This document shows, piece after piece, positions 55,831-62,846 of a stretch of 64,000 nucleotides of DNA. Numbering within the stretch: the first letter of the stretch is position 1; each line of letters starts with the position of its first letter. The notes beneath the pieces are model-generated. The model worked only from the letters and a program-made list of their open reading frames with translations. It was not told where the DNA came from and did no database searches. The position numbers and the translations under genes are program-made. This stretch comes from a virus: positions 19,455-83,454 of IMG/VR virus record IMGVR_UViG_3300042502_000941. One strand, 5' to 3'.

Positions 55831-55906
55831 TGGTAGGTGGTATAGGATTTAAACCTATGACATTTTGCGTGTAAAGCAAATGCTCTATCAACTGAGCTAA
55901 CCACCC
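55831..55906 (-). tRNA. tRNA-Val(TAC) with compensated 19-56 pair
   Basis: 76 nt with CCA. Anticodon loop TTTACAC. The D-loop reads TTGATA (G18 A19) and the T-loop TTTAAAT (U56), so the usual G19-C56 pair is replaced by A19-U56. Confidence 0.9.
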
Positions 55907-56045
55907 ATTTAAAAATTGTTATATACTTTATGTCATTATCGCCAGATGGGTTCTGTATTTCAGCATAACACCCAGTGACCGATCAAATGTTTTAACTTAT
56001 GTTGGGGACATCAGATAGAGTTTCAACCCCGTTCGTTATATTTCT
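55907..56045 (-). other. Leader region of the tRNA cluster, no gene seen
   Basis: Between tRNA-Val and the promoter at 56046. It holds two GC-rich arms (GGGG ... CCCC in the minus-strand segment near 56014-56030, and a TGGGT ... ACCCA arm) but no reading frame of note and no complete tRNA. Probably the leader of the long tRNA transcript. Confidence 0.4.
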
Positions 56046-56073
56046 AATTTACCATACTTTATAAAATTGTCAA
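56046..56073 (-). promoter_or_regulatory. Sigma70-like promoter of the large tRNA cluster
   Basis: -35 TTGACA (56068-56073), 16-nt spacer, -10 TAAATT (56046-56051). The spacer end ATAAAGTATGG and -10 match the promoter at 62847-62874 almost base for base. Confidence 0.7.
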
Positions 56074-56087
56074 CCATCAAAATTAAA

Positions 56088-56118
56088 AACCCGTCATTCT
56101 TTTTAAAAGTGACGGGTT
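56088..56118 (-). terminator. Terminator after the 66-residue gene
   Basis: AACCCGTCA / TGACGGGTT stem with a 13-nt loop and a minus-strand T-tract (TTTTTAATTTTG). Confidence 0.85.
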
Positions 56119-56146
56119 GTATATTTTTTAGTAAACAACCTCGTCT

Positions 56147-56347
56147 TCAACTTTCGGATGGAAGTTGACTGGCTTGACTAGGTTCTGAAACCGTAACCGG
56201 TTCTGAAACCGTAACAGTCTGTGGAACCGTAACATCAACTTCTTTAAAAGAATCTTTCAATGAAAGATATAAAGCTTTAATCTCAGCTTCCGTTAGTGTA
56301 AAACTTCTACCTTGAATTACCAGTTTATATGTTTTTTCTATTACCAT
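56147..56347 (-). CDS. Small acidic protein with VTVSEP repeat
   Basis: 66 residues. A compact N-terminal domain (VIEKTYKLVIQGRSFTLTEAEIKALYLSLKDSF) is followed by a low-complexity tail with repeated VTVSEP. It lies between the protease gene's terminator region and the tRNA promoter. Unknown function. Confidence 0.5.
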   Translation of the reverse strand: MVIEKTYKLVIQGRSFTLTEAEIKALYLSLKDSFKEVDVTVPQTVTVSEPVTVSEPSQASQLPSES

Positions 56348-56429
56348 AAATTGAATATACTATATATAGTGTTTAAAATTCAAAATCAACAAAATTATTT
56401 AATAATTTTCAAATAAACTTTATTAACTT

Positions 56430-57401
56430 TCAAGATACCTTCTCAAATCCGGTCATATTAATTACGTTCAGTTTTTGGCCAATAATAGACTCGATTTGAG
56501 TTTTTCTACTGATTAACCAAGCAAAAGATCCAACTTTATACCATGCGCCCAACAGTGCCAGTTCACTGCCCACCTGTACAAATATTGGATTTCCAGAATC
56601 ACCACCTCGTTGTGTTTCATAATACGATTGTGATGTACCAAATACTGAAGATTCTACATCAGCAACTGCATCAATCAATCGCGTTATATCTCCTATTGAA
56701 ACTTGTTTGTCTTGATTAAGGAACAACACAGGTAATCGTAAAGTTACAAATTGCACACCCATTGCACTATTAATTTCAGTTTTGATATATTGTTGCCAGT
56801 TGTCGGGTAACACTGAATATATCTTCAAACTACTATCAATTGATCGATCAAGCGTTCCAATTGCAATATCACTTCCATCAATCTTGTCGATCTTGATGAT
56901 GATGTATTTGAATGTCACATTGTTATCGTTAACAAAAAAGATTTCTGAATTTGGCAAATATGGAACGTGTGCAGACAATAAGACATGCTTATCAGTGATA
57001 AGAGTTCCACCTCCAACACCACCTAGGCCATTTATACCGGCCGCAGTACCTGTCCATTTATAAGATATCACCCAAGATGCAGAATTTCGAACCCAAGAAA
57101 AAGTAGATTGGATAAACGCACTGAATAAACTGCGGTCTTTGCTGGCCGCCATCATTTTTATAAGTGTGGATTTGATACTCGATGCCCAGTTAGTACGAAT
57201 ACCATCAGAAGATCCACTACTACCACCCGTTCCGCTACTGCCACCTATTCCACTGCTACCACCGATTGTACTACGTATCACTTTTGGTAACAATGTATTA
57301 GATATAAATTTAGTTACTACAGATTTCGATTGAAGTACTATTGTTTTTAATGAGGAAGTACCTATTCGGTTACTACCATTTGATCCACTTGTTGATGACA
57401 T
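56430..57401 (-). CDS. Trypsin-like serine protease
   Basis: 323 residues. The chymotrypsin-fold triad can be read in order: H145 in GGGTLITDKHVLLSAH, D178 in GSDIAIG and S269 in QRGGDSGNP. The N-terminal ~115 residues contain a Gly/Ser linker (SSGIGGSSGTGGSSGSS) and helices, without a signal peptide. Expression: TATTTATA at 57422-57429, a Shine-Dalgarno AAAGG, and then ATG, so it is a late gene. Possible jobs are virion-protein maturation or attack on host surface proteins. The prohead protease of T4 phages is a different family. Confidence 0.82.
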   Translation of the reverse strand: MSSTSGSNGSNRIGTSSLKTIVLQSKSVVTKFISNTLLPKVIRSTIGGSSGIGGSSGTGGSSGSSDGIRTNWASSIKSTLIKMMAASKDRSLFSAFIQSTFSWVRNSASWVISYKWTGTAAGINGLGGVGGGTLITDKHVLLSAHVPYLPNSEIFFVNDNNVTFKYIIIKIDKIDGSDIAIGTLDRSIDSSLKIYSVLPDNWQQYIKTEINSAMGVQFVTLRLPVLFLNQDKQVSIGDITRLIDAVADVESSVFGTSQSYYETQRGGDSGNPIFVQVGSELALLGAWYKVGSFAWLISRKTQIESIIGQKLNVINMTGFEKVS

Positions 57402-57421
57402 AAAATAAACCTTTCTTTAAT

Positions 57422-57429
57422 TATAAATA
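57422..57429 (-). promoter_or_regulatory. Late-promoter-like TATTTATA with leader
   Basis: TATTTATA lies 20 nt before the protease ATG with AAAGGT as ribosome site between them: a complete promoter-leader-RBS order. Confidence 0.6.
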
Positions 57430-57448
57430 GATATCAAAAATAAAAAAA

Positions 57449-57468
57449 CCCGCTTATTTCTAAGCGGG
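57449..57468 (-). terminator. Terminator after the outer-membrane protein gene
   Basis: CCCGCTTA / TAAGCGGG stem with 4-nt loop and seven minus-strand T. The arms match the terminator after the sheath gene. Confidence 0.92.
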
Positions 57469-57494
57469 ATACAGATACACTATTTCTGGTCGGA

Positions 57495-58193
57495 TTAGAA
57501 AGTCAATCTCAAACCGCCGGAATATACTACATCGCCACTAAGTTCACGGGTAGCCCAATTATATTTAGTAGCATTAAAATTGTTGTCATACCATCCAGCA
57601 CTTGCAAATGGAGTCAATACACCAAATGAAGTTTCAAAAGGACGAGTCACTGACAACTTTGCATTTACAGCTGTATAGTCTTCTACCTTACCATATTCAA
57701 CAGCAGGAGTTACAACGAATCCAAATGGAAGTTTTTGAGCACGTTCTGCGCCAACAAACACACCACTTTGTTTCAAGTCTACATCATAAAATCCACGAAG
57801 ATATGGTGTTACATACTTATTTGGCAAAGCCAATTTAACACCAAATTCAGTACTATTTGGAATACCAAAGTTACCTGCTTGGTGACGAGTTACAGTTGTA
57901 TCCAATCGTGCGGAAAATACATCCTTCCATACGTTTACTTCCTTGCCAGCACCCAGAGTCCAATGTGACTGATCTAGGTCACCATTAGCCAATAGAGTAC
58001 CACCCAAGTATACATCTGCATACTTCAGACTCTTTACAGCACCTACACCAACAAATGCTGCACCTTCAGAACGAGATACACCATTGACGATGTATTGGTT
58101 GTTATACCCAGCTTCAACTGAGATGTTTGAGGTGTCGCCTGCAGATACAGCCAAAGCGGCCAATACTGACAATAATACTAATACTTTCTTCAT
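57495..58193 (-). CDS. Phage-encoded outer-membrane beta-barrel protein
   Basis: 232 residues. An N-terminal signal peptide (MKKVLVLLSVLAALAVSAG, cleavage expected near residues 17-19) is followed by alternating amphipathic strands typical of TorF/porin-like barrels and a C-terminal GGLRLTF ending in the terminal Phe of outer-membrane proteins. It would be exported to the host outer membrane. Possible roles are blocking superinfection or altering permeability. A sigma70-like promoter and a structured ~125-nt leader with AAAGGA precede it, suggesting early expression. Confidence 0.78.
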   Translation of the reverse strand: MKKVLVLLSVLAALAVSAGDTSNISVEAGYNNQYIVNGVSRSEGAAFVGVGAVKSLKYADVYLGGTLLANGDLDQSHWTLGAGKEVNVWKDVFSARLDTTVTRHQAGNFGIPNSTEFGVKLALPNKYVTPYLRGFYDVDLKQSGVFVGAERAQKLPFGFVVTPAVEYGKVEDYTAVNAKLSVTRPFETSFGVLTPFASAGWYDNNFNATKYNWATRELSGDVVYSGGLRLTF

Positions 58194-58230
58194 ATTTAAC
58201 TATCCTTTATTTTTTTGTTTATGTTTACTA

Positions 58231-58253
58231 CCCACGTTAAGAACAGCTTAACG
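58231..58253 (-). promoter_or_regulatory. Leader hairpin upstream of the outer-membrane protein
   Basis: CGTTAAG / CTTAACG stem with a 5-nt loop in the 5' leader. It lies between the promoter and the Shine-Dalgarno. It may stabilise the message or regulate translation. Confidence 0.45.
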
Positions 58254-58325
58254 TTTATTTTGAAAAGACACTAAAATGTACTTTTCAGAATAATTTTTTA
58301 TCAACTTATATATATAGTTTTTATA

Positions 58326-58354
58326 ATCCTATTATAACTAATTTATTTAGTCAA
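58326..58354 (-). promoter_or_regulatory. Sigma70-like promoter for the outer-membrane protein
   Basis: -35 TTGACT (58349-58354), 17-nt spacer, -10 TAGGAT (58326-58331), overlapping the 3' end of the upstream gene. Confidence 0.5.
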
Positions 58355-58671
58355 GCTGATTTTACCTTCTTGAGACGTTTGTTCAAAATCTTATCTTTTT
58401 CAGGCAAATAAACGTAAGAAGCCTTTAAACTTCGTTTACTTTCACCCAAAATAGACAACGTTTCTTCGTGAACGTCTAATGTTTCTAGTATCGCGTTCTT
58501 TACAAATCTAAAACTATCAGTGCCTACAACGTCAATACAAATACCATATGATAGATCTCTATATTGCACATCAGTCGCACCATATTTTGTACACAATACA
58601 TCCTTGATCTTAGCCTTCTTGTCATTACTAAAGACTAAATTCGCCATATCAATTTTACTTAGTTCATTCAT
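58351..58671 (-). CDS. Small protein, early-type promoter
   Basis: 106 residues (MNELSKIDMANLVFSNDKKAKIKDVLC). Mixed alpha/beta, with a basic C-terminus (KRLKKVKSA). It has a consensus sigma70-like promoter directly upstream. No family recognised. Confidence 0.6.
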   Translation of the reverse strand: MNELSKIDMANLVFSNDKKAKIKDVLCTKYGATDVQYRDLSYGICIDVVGTDSFRFVKNAILETLDVHEETLSILGESKRSLKASYVYLPEKDKILNKRLKKVKSA

Positions 58672-58682
58672 ACTATACTTTT

Positions 58683-58710
58683 ATTATACTTGTTTACGGT
58701 TGATTGTCAA
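58683..58710 (-). promoter_or_regulatory. Consensus sigma70 promoter
   Basis: -35 TTGACA (58705-58710), -10 TATAAT (58683-58688), 16-nt spacer, 12 nt before the ATG at 58671. Both boxes are perfect. Confidence 0.85.
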
Positions 58711-58719
58711 TAAAAAATA

Positions 58720-58747
58720 AAGCGATTAATTTTTACATTAATCGCTT
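58720..58747 (-). terminator. Terminator after the 138-residue gene
   Basis: AAGCGATTAAT / ATTAATCGCTT stem of 11 bp with a 6-nt loop and a T-rich tail (TTATTTTTTATTG). It abuts the promoter at 58683. Confidence 0.9.
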
Positions 58748-58773
58748 CACTTGTTTAAATTTAAATGTATTTT

Positions 58774-59190
58774 TTACTTCTTTTTGAGCTTATTTACAAG
58801 TTTTTTGAGTTTGTCAGGCTGATGTGTTTGTAACCATTTAAAATAATCTTCCTTCTCTCTACGTGAAAGTTCACTGTCTCTATAAAGACTAGCATACTTC
58901 TTCACAATGTCTCTAAAAGGATCGCCGCTTTCATTTTTTTGCTTTTTTAATCGATCAATTTTACCCATCAACATTTTCTTATAGTTTTCTAATGAACCAT
59001 AATCTTTTACTCTACTCGGATCCGGATTTTTTAACAATTTCTCTAAATCTGCGATATCCGCTACTTTATCATCTTCTGAAAGAGTAGCAGTCAACTTATC
59101 ACTCTCTACTTCAGCCGCGTTATCAAAATCTTCGTTTAATACCTCTCTTGTCAAACTTTTAATTAACTTCTTTAAATCATTTTTAGTCAT
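58774..59190 (-). CDS. Small basic protein with capsid-signal-like N-terminus
   Basis: 138 residues. The N-terminus MTKNDLKKLIKSLTREVLNEDF contains a longer version of the L-x-E cleavage motif (LNE). The rest is charged helix with a Lys-rich tail (LKKLVNKLKKK). Late motif 4 nt before the ATG. An internal head protein is likely by analogy with T4 IP proteins. Confidence 0.5.
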   Translation of the reverse strand: MTKNDLKKLIKSLTREVLNEDFDNAAEVESDKLTATLSEDDKVADIADLEKLLKNPDPSRVKDYGSLENYKKMLMGKIDRLKKQKNESGDPFRDIVKKYASLYRDSELSRREKEDYFKWLQTHQPDKLKKLVNKLKKK

Positions 59191-59194
59191 ATGT

Positions 59195-59202
59195 TATAAA
59201 TA
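59195..59202 (-). promoter_or_regulatory. Late-promoter-like TATTTATA, leaderless class
   Basis: TATTTATA in gene orientation, 4 nt before the ATG at 59190. Confidence 0.5.
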
Positions 59203-59225
59203 TAAATATTATTAATTAGCTACAT

Positions 59226-59396
59226 TTATTTTTCTTTTATACTGTCACCCCAACCATTTCTATGTTTAGACATCCAATCCAATAACGCGGTCTCAAATCC
59301 TATATCAGTCCCTCTTTTTTCACTCTCTATCCATTTGTGTATTTCTATCTCATTTTTTAATTGAAGAAACTTTTGATAGAGATTTAATTCGTTCAT
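59226..59396 (-). CDS. Small protein (56 aa)
   Basis: 56 residues: MNELNLYQKFLQLKNEIEIH, then a WIESEKRGTDIGFETALLDW-type segment and HRNGWGDSIKEK. Such short W-I-E-S-E-K/D-I-G proteins look like known small phage and bacterial proteins, but the family name is not recalled. It fits tightly between the genes on either side. Confidence 0.6.
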   Translation of the reverse strand: MNELNLYQKFLQLKNEIEIHKWIESEKRGTDIGFETALLDWMSKHRNGWGDSIKEK

Positions 59397-59415
59397 ACAC
59401 AAATAAATAGTATGA

Positions 59416-59886
59416 TTATCTAAGCGGTATATACAAATCTCCTGTTAATCCTTTTTGAGTTAAATAACTAGCATCACTTATCGCGAGTGGACTCTTAATA
59501 TATCCATATTTTTTACTCAATATCTTACGTAATTCTTTACCAGCTAATTGTATCAAATCTAATTGCTCTTGACCATTACTATATCTGATTTTACCAGCAA
59601 GTCCAGTCGGTAACATACTTTCATACTGTTTATATAAATTAATTATATCATTATAATGTGGTAACTCTAAGCCAGGTCCTTTTAACTTAGTAGTTATTAT
59701 TTGTTTACCAAATCGTTTAGCTACTTCTATATTATTTGTATGATTTGCTCCCAGTGTAGCCACTAATTTGTCACCTGGCTTGGTGCTGTTGATACCCAAC
59801 CCTATATCACCATACGTAGGATTAACACCTCTGTATACAGTCAACTCAGGCTGTACTTCGTTTAACAAATCTTTTAATAATATCAT
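59416..59886 (-). CDS. ADP-ribosyltransferase-like protein with capsid-targeting-like N-terminus
   Basis: 156 residues from the ATG at 59886 (a longer frame starts further upstream but lacks the late motif). MILLKDLLNE is a good T4-like capsid-targeting peptide with cleavage after E10. VYRG (R19) and the later ANHTNNIEVAKRFGK segment match the first and second conserved regions of an ART-like fold. The acidic motif is not evident, so catalytic activity is uncertain. Related in plan to the protein at 52.3 kb, so the window has two injected ART-like candidates. Confidence 0.48.
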   Translation of the reverse strand: MILLKDLLNEVQPELTVYRGVNPTYGDIGLGINSTKPGDKLVATLGANHTNNIEVAKRFGKQIITTKLKGPGLELPHYNDIINLYKQYESMLPTGLAGKIRYSNGQEQLDLIQLAGKELRKILSKKYGYIKSPLAISDASYLTQKGLTGDLYIPLR

Positions 59887-59891
59887 ATAGT

Positions 59892-59899
59892 AATAAATA
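59892..59899 (-). promoter_or_regulatory. Late-promoter-like TATTTATT
   Basis: TATTTATT in gene orientation, 5 nt before the ATG at 59886. Confidence 0.45.
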
Positions 59900-59908
59900 T
59901 ATAAAAAA

Positions 59909-59999
59909 TGGAGCACGATCAAGGTTATGCTCCTTGCATATGTACTTTCATACAACGATGTTTTGCAGACATCTCAGTTCTCTAGCTCTGTCATCGTGC
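59909..59999 (-). tRNA. tRNA-Cys(GCA) with long variable arm and non-canonical elbow
   Basis: 91 nt with CCA. Stem GATGT/ACATC with loop CTGCAAA gives anticodon GCA. U73 is the Cys identity base. The variable arm is about 20 nt (TGTA ... TACA), unlike normal class I Cys tRNA. The T-loop is AGCATAA and the D-loop has AG for GG. Confidence 0.78.
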
Positions 60000-60007
60000 T
60001 TTAAAAA

Positions 60008-60082
60008 TGGAGCCTATAATTGGTTTTGATGCAATATCTATCAATTTACGAAATTGATGCTTTACCTTTAAGCTATATAGGC
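60008..60082 (-). tRNA. tRNA-Thr(CGT), weak T-stem
   Basis: 75 nt with CCA. Acceptor GCCTATA / TATAGGC, anticodon loop TTCGTAA, D-loop with GG. The T-stem closes with a C.C mismatch at 53-61 and the T-loop is ATCAAAA. Confidence 0.75.
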
Positions 60083-60088
60083 GTTAAA

Positions 60089-60892
60089 TCATTCAGTTTC
60101 ACCCGAACCAAAAATACGTTTCCAAATTCCTATTCTTTTAGGTTTTACTTCGGTTTTTTCTTCTTTGTGTTGATTATCTTTGTCTAACTTAATGTGAACA
60201 CTTCGATTAGACATCCTCATCAATACCTCTGCACCTTTTGGCCACTCTCCCAATTTGTTCTTAAATTCATATCCATCTTTTTTCAGATTTAATCTCAAAT
60301 TTTGAGTCAAAAGAGCATTTTCTTTCTTCAACTCTTCTATGATCTTTTCATACTCCGCTATCTTGTTCTTCAAAAAATCTCTTTCTTTTGTAAGCATTTC
60401 AATCTTAGCTACAAGCTCATTTTGATCTTTATCAGTCTTCGCAACTTTAAGTTCATCACCTAAATCTACAATCTCTTTGGTCATATTAACAAGCGTATTA
60501 CGTAACGACTTTAAATCAGATTCAAGTGCAGATTTTTCTTGGGTCAAATCTTTAATCTTTACATCTTTTTCATCAGATGATACTTTCAACTGTTCAGTAA
60601 TACTATTTAATTGAGTCATATTAGTATACAATATACTCAACTTATTATCATAACTCTTCAATAATACAGATAACTCCGCATTCTTTTGATTTAAATTGGT
60701 AATCAATAAACTTTGATTTACAACAATCTCCGTCTGGTTAACAACTTTCTTAGTTAAAGCTTTATTATCTATATTCAATGAACTAAATAATGTATATAAT
60801 CCAAAAGTTATTAATACAATTACAGCAATTATAACATATAATAACTTTTTATTAGTAAGCGAAAATGTTTGGGGAGAGTTTGTAGATTCCAT
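60089..60892 (-). CDS. Membrane-anchored coiled-coil protein
   Basis: 267 residues. One transmembrane helix at about 17-39 (LLYVIIAVIVLITFGLYTLF) with a short cytoplasmic lead, a long coiled coil (about 45-200), and a small soluble C-terminal part. Topology N-in, C-out is predicted. It could be a spanin or envelope-associated protein, but no lysis motif was found. Confidence 0.6.
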   Translation of the reverse strand: MESTNSPQTFSLTNKKLLYVIIAVIVLITFGLYTLFSSLNIDNKALTKKVVNQTEIVVNQSLLITNLNQKNAELSVLLKSYDNKLSILYTNMTQLNSITEQLKVSSDEKDVKIKDLTQEKSALESDLKSLRNTLVNMTKEIVDLGDELKVAKTDKDQNELVAKIEMLTKERDFLKNKIAEYEKIIEELKKENALLTQNLRLNLKKDGYEFKNKLGEWPKGAEVLMRMSNRSVHIKLDKDNQHKEEKTEVKPKRIGIWKRIFGSGETE

Positions 60893-60959
60893 ATATTTAT
60901 TTTATTATATATATAATCCACCAACATTTATATATTTTTTTTAAAATATAATATCAAAA

Positions 60960-61439
60960 TTACCAAGCCCTACATGACCAATATCTCGCTTTAGTACGTG
61001 GACCAGGATTATCACAATTATGTCTCGCTCTAAAGTTTTTTCTACGTGCTGGATTATTCTTTTTTATGGTCATTCTTTTACCTTTAGCTGAAGATCCACC
61101 AAATCCAAAATTTACCTTAACCACTTTTCCTTTAGGATTTTTAACATATACTTTAAATTTCTTGACATCACCTTGCATTCGTTTACCAAGGCTCACTTTA
61201 CGACCCTGATATTCGGCTTCACATAATGGTTGATTATATTCTCGCATGAATTGAACAAATTCTTTTACATCTTGTTCACTTTCAACATCATATTCTTCTA
61301 TATTGTCGCCATCTTCTAAAGCTTCTTTTCTAACACAATTTGGTACCATTCTCCCACCTTTTGACTTCATACCAATTTGTTTATGAGTATCCCAACACGC
61401 CTCTTCAATCTCATTTAGAAGTTCTTTTAACTTAATCAT
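60960..61439 (-). CDS. Capsid-signal protein with Cys/His-rich basic C-terminus
   Basis: 159 residues from the ATG at 61439, 3 nt after the late motif. MIKLKELLNE is a strong capsid-targeting match with cleavage after E10. Beyond it lie CWDTHKQIGMKSKGGRMVPNC and a basic end with HNC ... YWSCRAW (C/H residues for metal binding). The pI is very high, like T4 internal proteins. The sequence recalls a protein family common in T4-like marine phages, but no name is certain. Confidence 0.55.
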   Translation of the reverse strand: MIKLKELLNEIEEACWDTHKQIGMKSKGGRMVPNCVRKEALEDGDNIEEYDVESEQDVKEFVQFMREYNQPLCEAEYQGRKVSLGKRMQGDVKKFKVYVKNPKGKVVKVNFGFGGSSAKGKRMTIKKNNPARRKNFRARHNCDNPGPRTKARYWSCRAW

Positions 61440-61442
61440 ATC

Positions 61443-61450
61443 TATAAATA
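61443..61450 (-). promoter_or_regulatory. Late-promoter-like TATTTATA, leaderless class
   Basis: TATTTATA in gene orientation, 3 nt before the ATG at 61439. Confidence 0.5.
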
Positions 61451-61543
61451 TATAATTTAATATAAAACATTGTAAAAATGATACTGTCACCTACAACATC
61501 ATTTTAATTCTATTTTTTATCTACCCCAACATATATATCAAAT

Positions 61544-62326
61544 ATGTCTACACAAACAAATACATCCGCTCAAATAAACAATTCTGCTACCGCAACATCT
61601 GATAAAAATTCAGCAAGTGTTTCTTATACAAATACCGCAGAAGCTTCTGCAGGCGCAAGTGTAGGAAATAAAAACGCATCAATAGGTGTTGAAACATCAG
61701 TTAAAACTGGTACAGAAGCATCCGCTGCCGGTGGACTTGATGGTAACAACGTCTACGCAAACGCAAGTTATAGTAGCGGTACAGAAGCTCACATTGTTGT
61801 AGATGGTAAAGTACAAAGTAATGGTGTAGGTGTTGCAGGTACTGCAGACGCTTACGCAGTCAGTGGTACAAAAGCATCCGCAAATGTTCAAGCTGGTGAC
61901 AAAGGTGTCGCAGTTGGTGCAGAAGGTTCTATTGGTACTGCTGTAGGTGTTGACGCTTCAGGTACAGCAAATGTAAGAGGCGCATCAGTTACCGCAGGTT
62001 CAGGAGTTAGTGTAGGTGAACAAGTTGGTGGTGGTGGTTCCGCTCAAGCCACTATGGACAAAGGTAAAGTTACCGTTGGTGTAAGTGGTGACGTTGCAGT
62101 ATTAGTTGGTGTAAAAGTAGATGTAAGTACTACAATTGATACAAATAAAGTTGTACAAGATGTTAATACAGTCGCAAAAGCAACTCAACCAGTAGTTCAA
62201 CAAACTACCAATGTAGCAAATACCGCCGTCAAAGAAACAACTAATGTTGTAAATAATGCAGGTAATGCAATTAATGATGGTGCCAAAAAAACAGGCAATG
62301 CCTTCAAAAAAGCATTCAGATTCTAA
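61544..62326 (+). CDS. Ala/Gly/Thr-rich beta-repeat protein
   Basis: 260 residues of low-complexity repeats (GTEASAxG, VSVGEQVGGGG, TANVRGASV), resembling repeat stalks of trimeric adhesins, with a basic C-terminus (GNAFKKAFRF). No signal peptide or anchor is visible. It is the only plus-strand gene in the tRNA-rich right part. It may be a fibre or a surface decoration. No family assigned. Confidence 0.6.
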   Translation: MSTQTNTSAQINNSATATSDKNSASVSYTNTAEASAGASVGNKNASIGVETSVKTGTEASAAGGLDGNNVYANASYSSGTEAHIVVDGKVQSNGVGVAGTADAYAVSGTKASANVQAGDKGVAVGAEGSIGTAVGVDASGTANVRGASVTAGSGVSVGEQVGGGGSAQATMDKGKVTVGVSGDVAVLVGVKVDVSTTIDTNKVVQDVNTVAKATQPVVQQTTNVANTAVKETTNVVNNAGNAINDGAKKTGNAFKKAFRF

Positions 62327-62328
62327 AA

Positions 62329-62405
62329 TGGTACACCCGGCAGGACTTGAACCTGCAACCTTCTCGGTAGAAACGAGTTGCTCTATCCAATTGAGCTACG
62401 AGTGC
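62329..62405 (-). tRNA. tRNA-Arg(TCT)
   Basis: 77 nt with CCA. Anticodon loop TTTCTAC, T-loop TTCAAGT, D-loop with GG. Confidence 0.92.
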
Positions 62406-62414
62406 ATTGAATTT

Positions 62415-62478
62415 GTTAGTAGTTATGTTCTCACCAGTGATCACTGAGTAAAGGGAATTGAACCCAACACTTACTAAC
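62415..62478 (-). other. tRNA-like element closed by a 7-bp stem, no anticodon
   Basis: GTTAGTA / TACTAAC (7 bp) encloses a T-arm-like GGGTTCAATTCCC and a second hairpin around CAGTGATCACTG. There is no anticodon arm, no CCA and no D-arm. It could be a degenerate tRNA or an unknown RNA. Confidence 0.4.
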
Positions 62479-62483
62479 AAAAA

Positions 62484-62557
62484 TGGTTGGCTATCACGGT
62501 ACCGCCCCGTGTTCTTTCGATTATCAGTCGAATGCTCTACTATTGAGCTAATAGCCA
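62484..62557 (-). tRNA. tRNA-Ile(GAT), non-canonical elbow
   Basis: 74 nt with CCA. Acceptor TGGCTAT / ATAGCCA, anticodon loop CTGATAA. D-loop AATAGTA (A18 G19) and T-loop GGCGGTA (G54, G55, C56, G58). Confidence 0.88.
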
Positions 62558-62564
62558 ATTGAAA

Positions 62565-62640
62565 TGGCGAGGTATATGGGTGCTGCCCCCACTATCTTTT
62601 CCGTGACAGGGAAATGAGTCTGCTGTTCCTCTTATACCCC
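62565..62640 (-). tRNA. tRNA-Asp(GTC), non-canonical elbow
   Basis: 76 nt with CCA. G73 as expected for Asp, acceptor GGGGTAT / ATACCTC, anticodon stem TTTCC/GGAAA with loop CTGTCAC. T-loop GGCAGCA, D-loop with AGC in the GG position. Confidence 0.85.
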
Positions 62641-62646
62641 AAAAAA

Positions 62647-62721
62647 TGGTAGGGCTCTACGGTAACGATCCGTATTCTACTGGTTAAAAGCCAGTTGCTT
62701 CACCGTTAAAGCTTGAACCCC
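62647..62721 (-). tRNA. tRNA-Lys(TTT), altered T-loop
   Basis: 75 nt with CCA. Anticodon loop CTTTTAA. D-loop retains GG; T-loop ATCGTTA retains U55 and C56 but swaps 54-58 to A-U. Confidence 0.88.
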
Positions 62722-62729
62722 ATTGAAAT

Positions 62730-62807
62730 TGGTGGATGCGGTGGGATTTGAACCCACAACCTTTCGGGTAAGAGCCGAATACTCTGATCCAGTTGAGTTA
62801 CGCATCC
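62730..62807 (-). tRNA. tRNA-Lys(CTT)
   Basis: 78 nt with CCA. Acceptor GGATGCG / CGCATCC, anticodon loop CTCTTAC, canonical T-loop TTCAAAT. Confidence 0.92.
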
Positions 62808-62846
62808 ATTAAAAATTGTATCTACTATTGTCAACGAACTATAATC

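Noticed and set aside
62256-62558. Frames overlapping tRNA-Arg and tRNA-Ile
   Set aside because: Both are tRNA translations (for example HPAGLEPATF and VAQLDRATRF), typical false genes.
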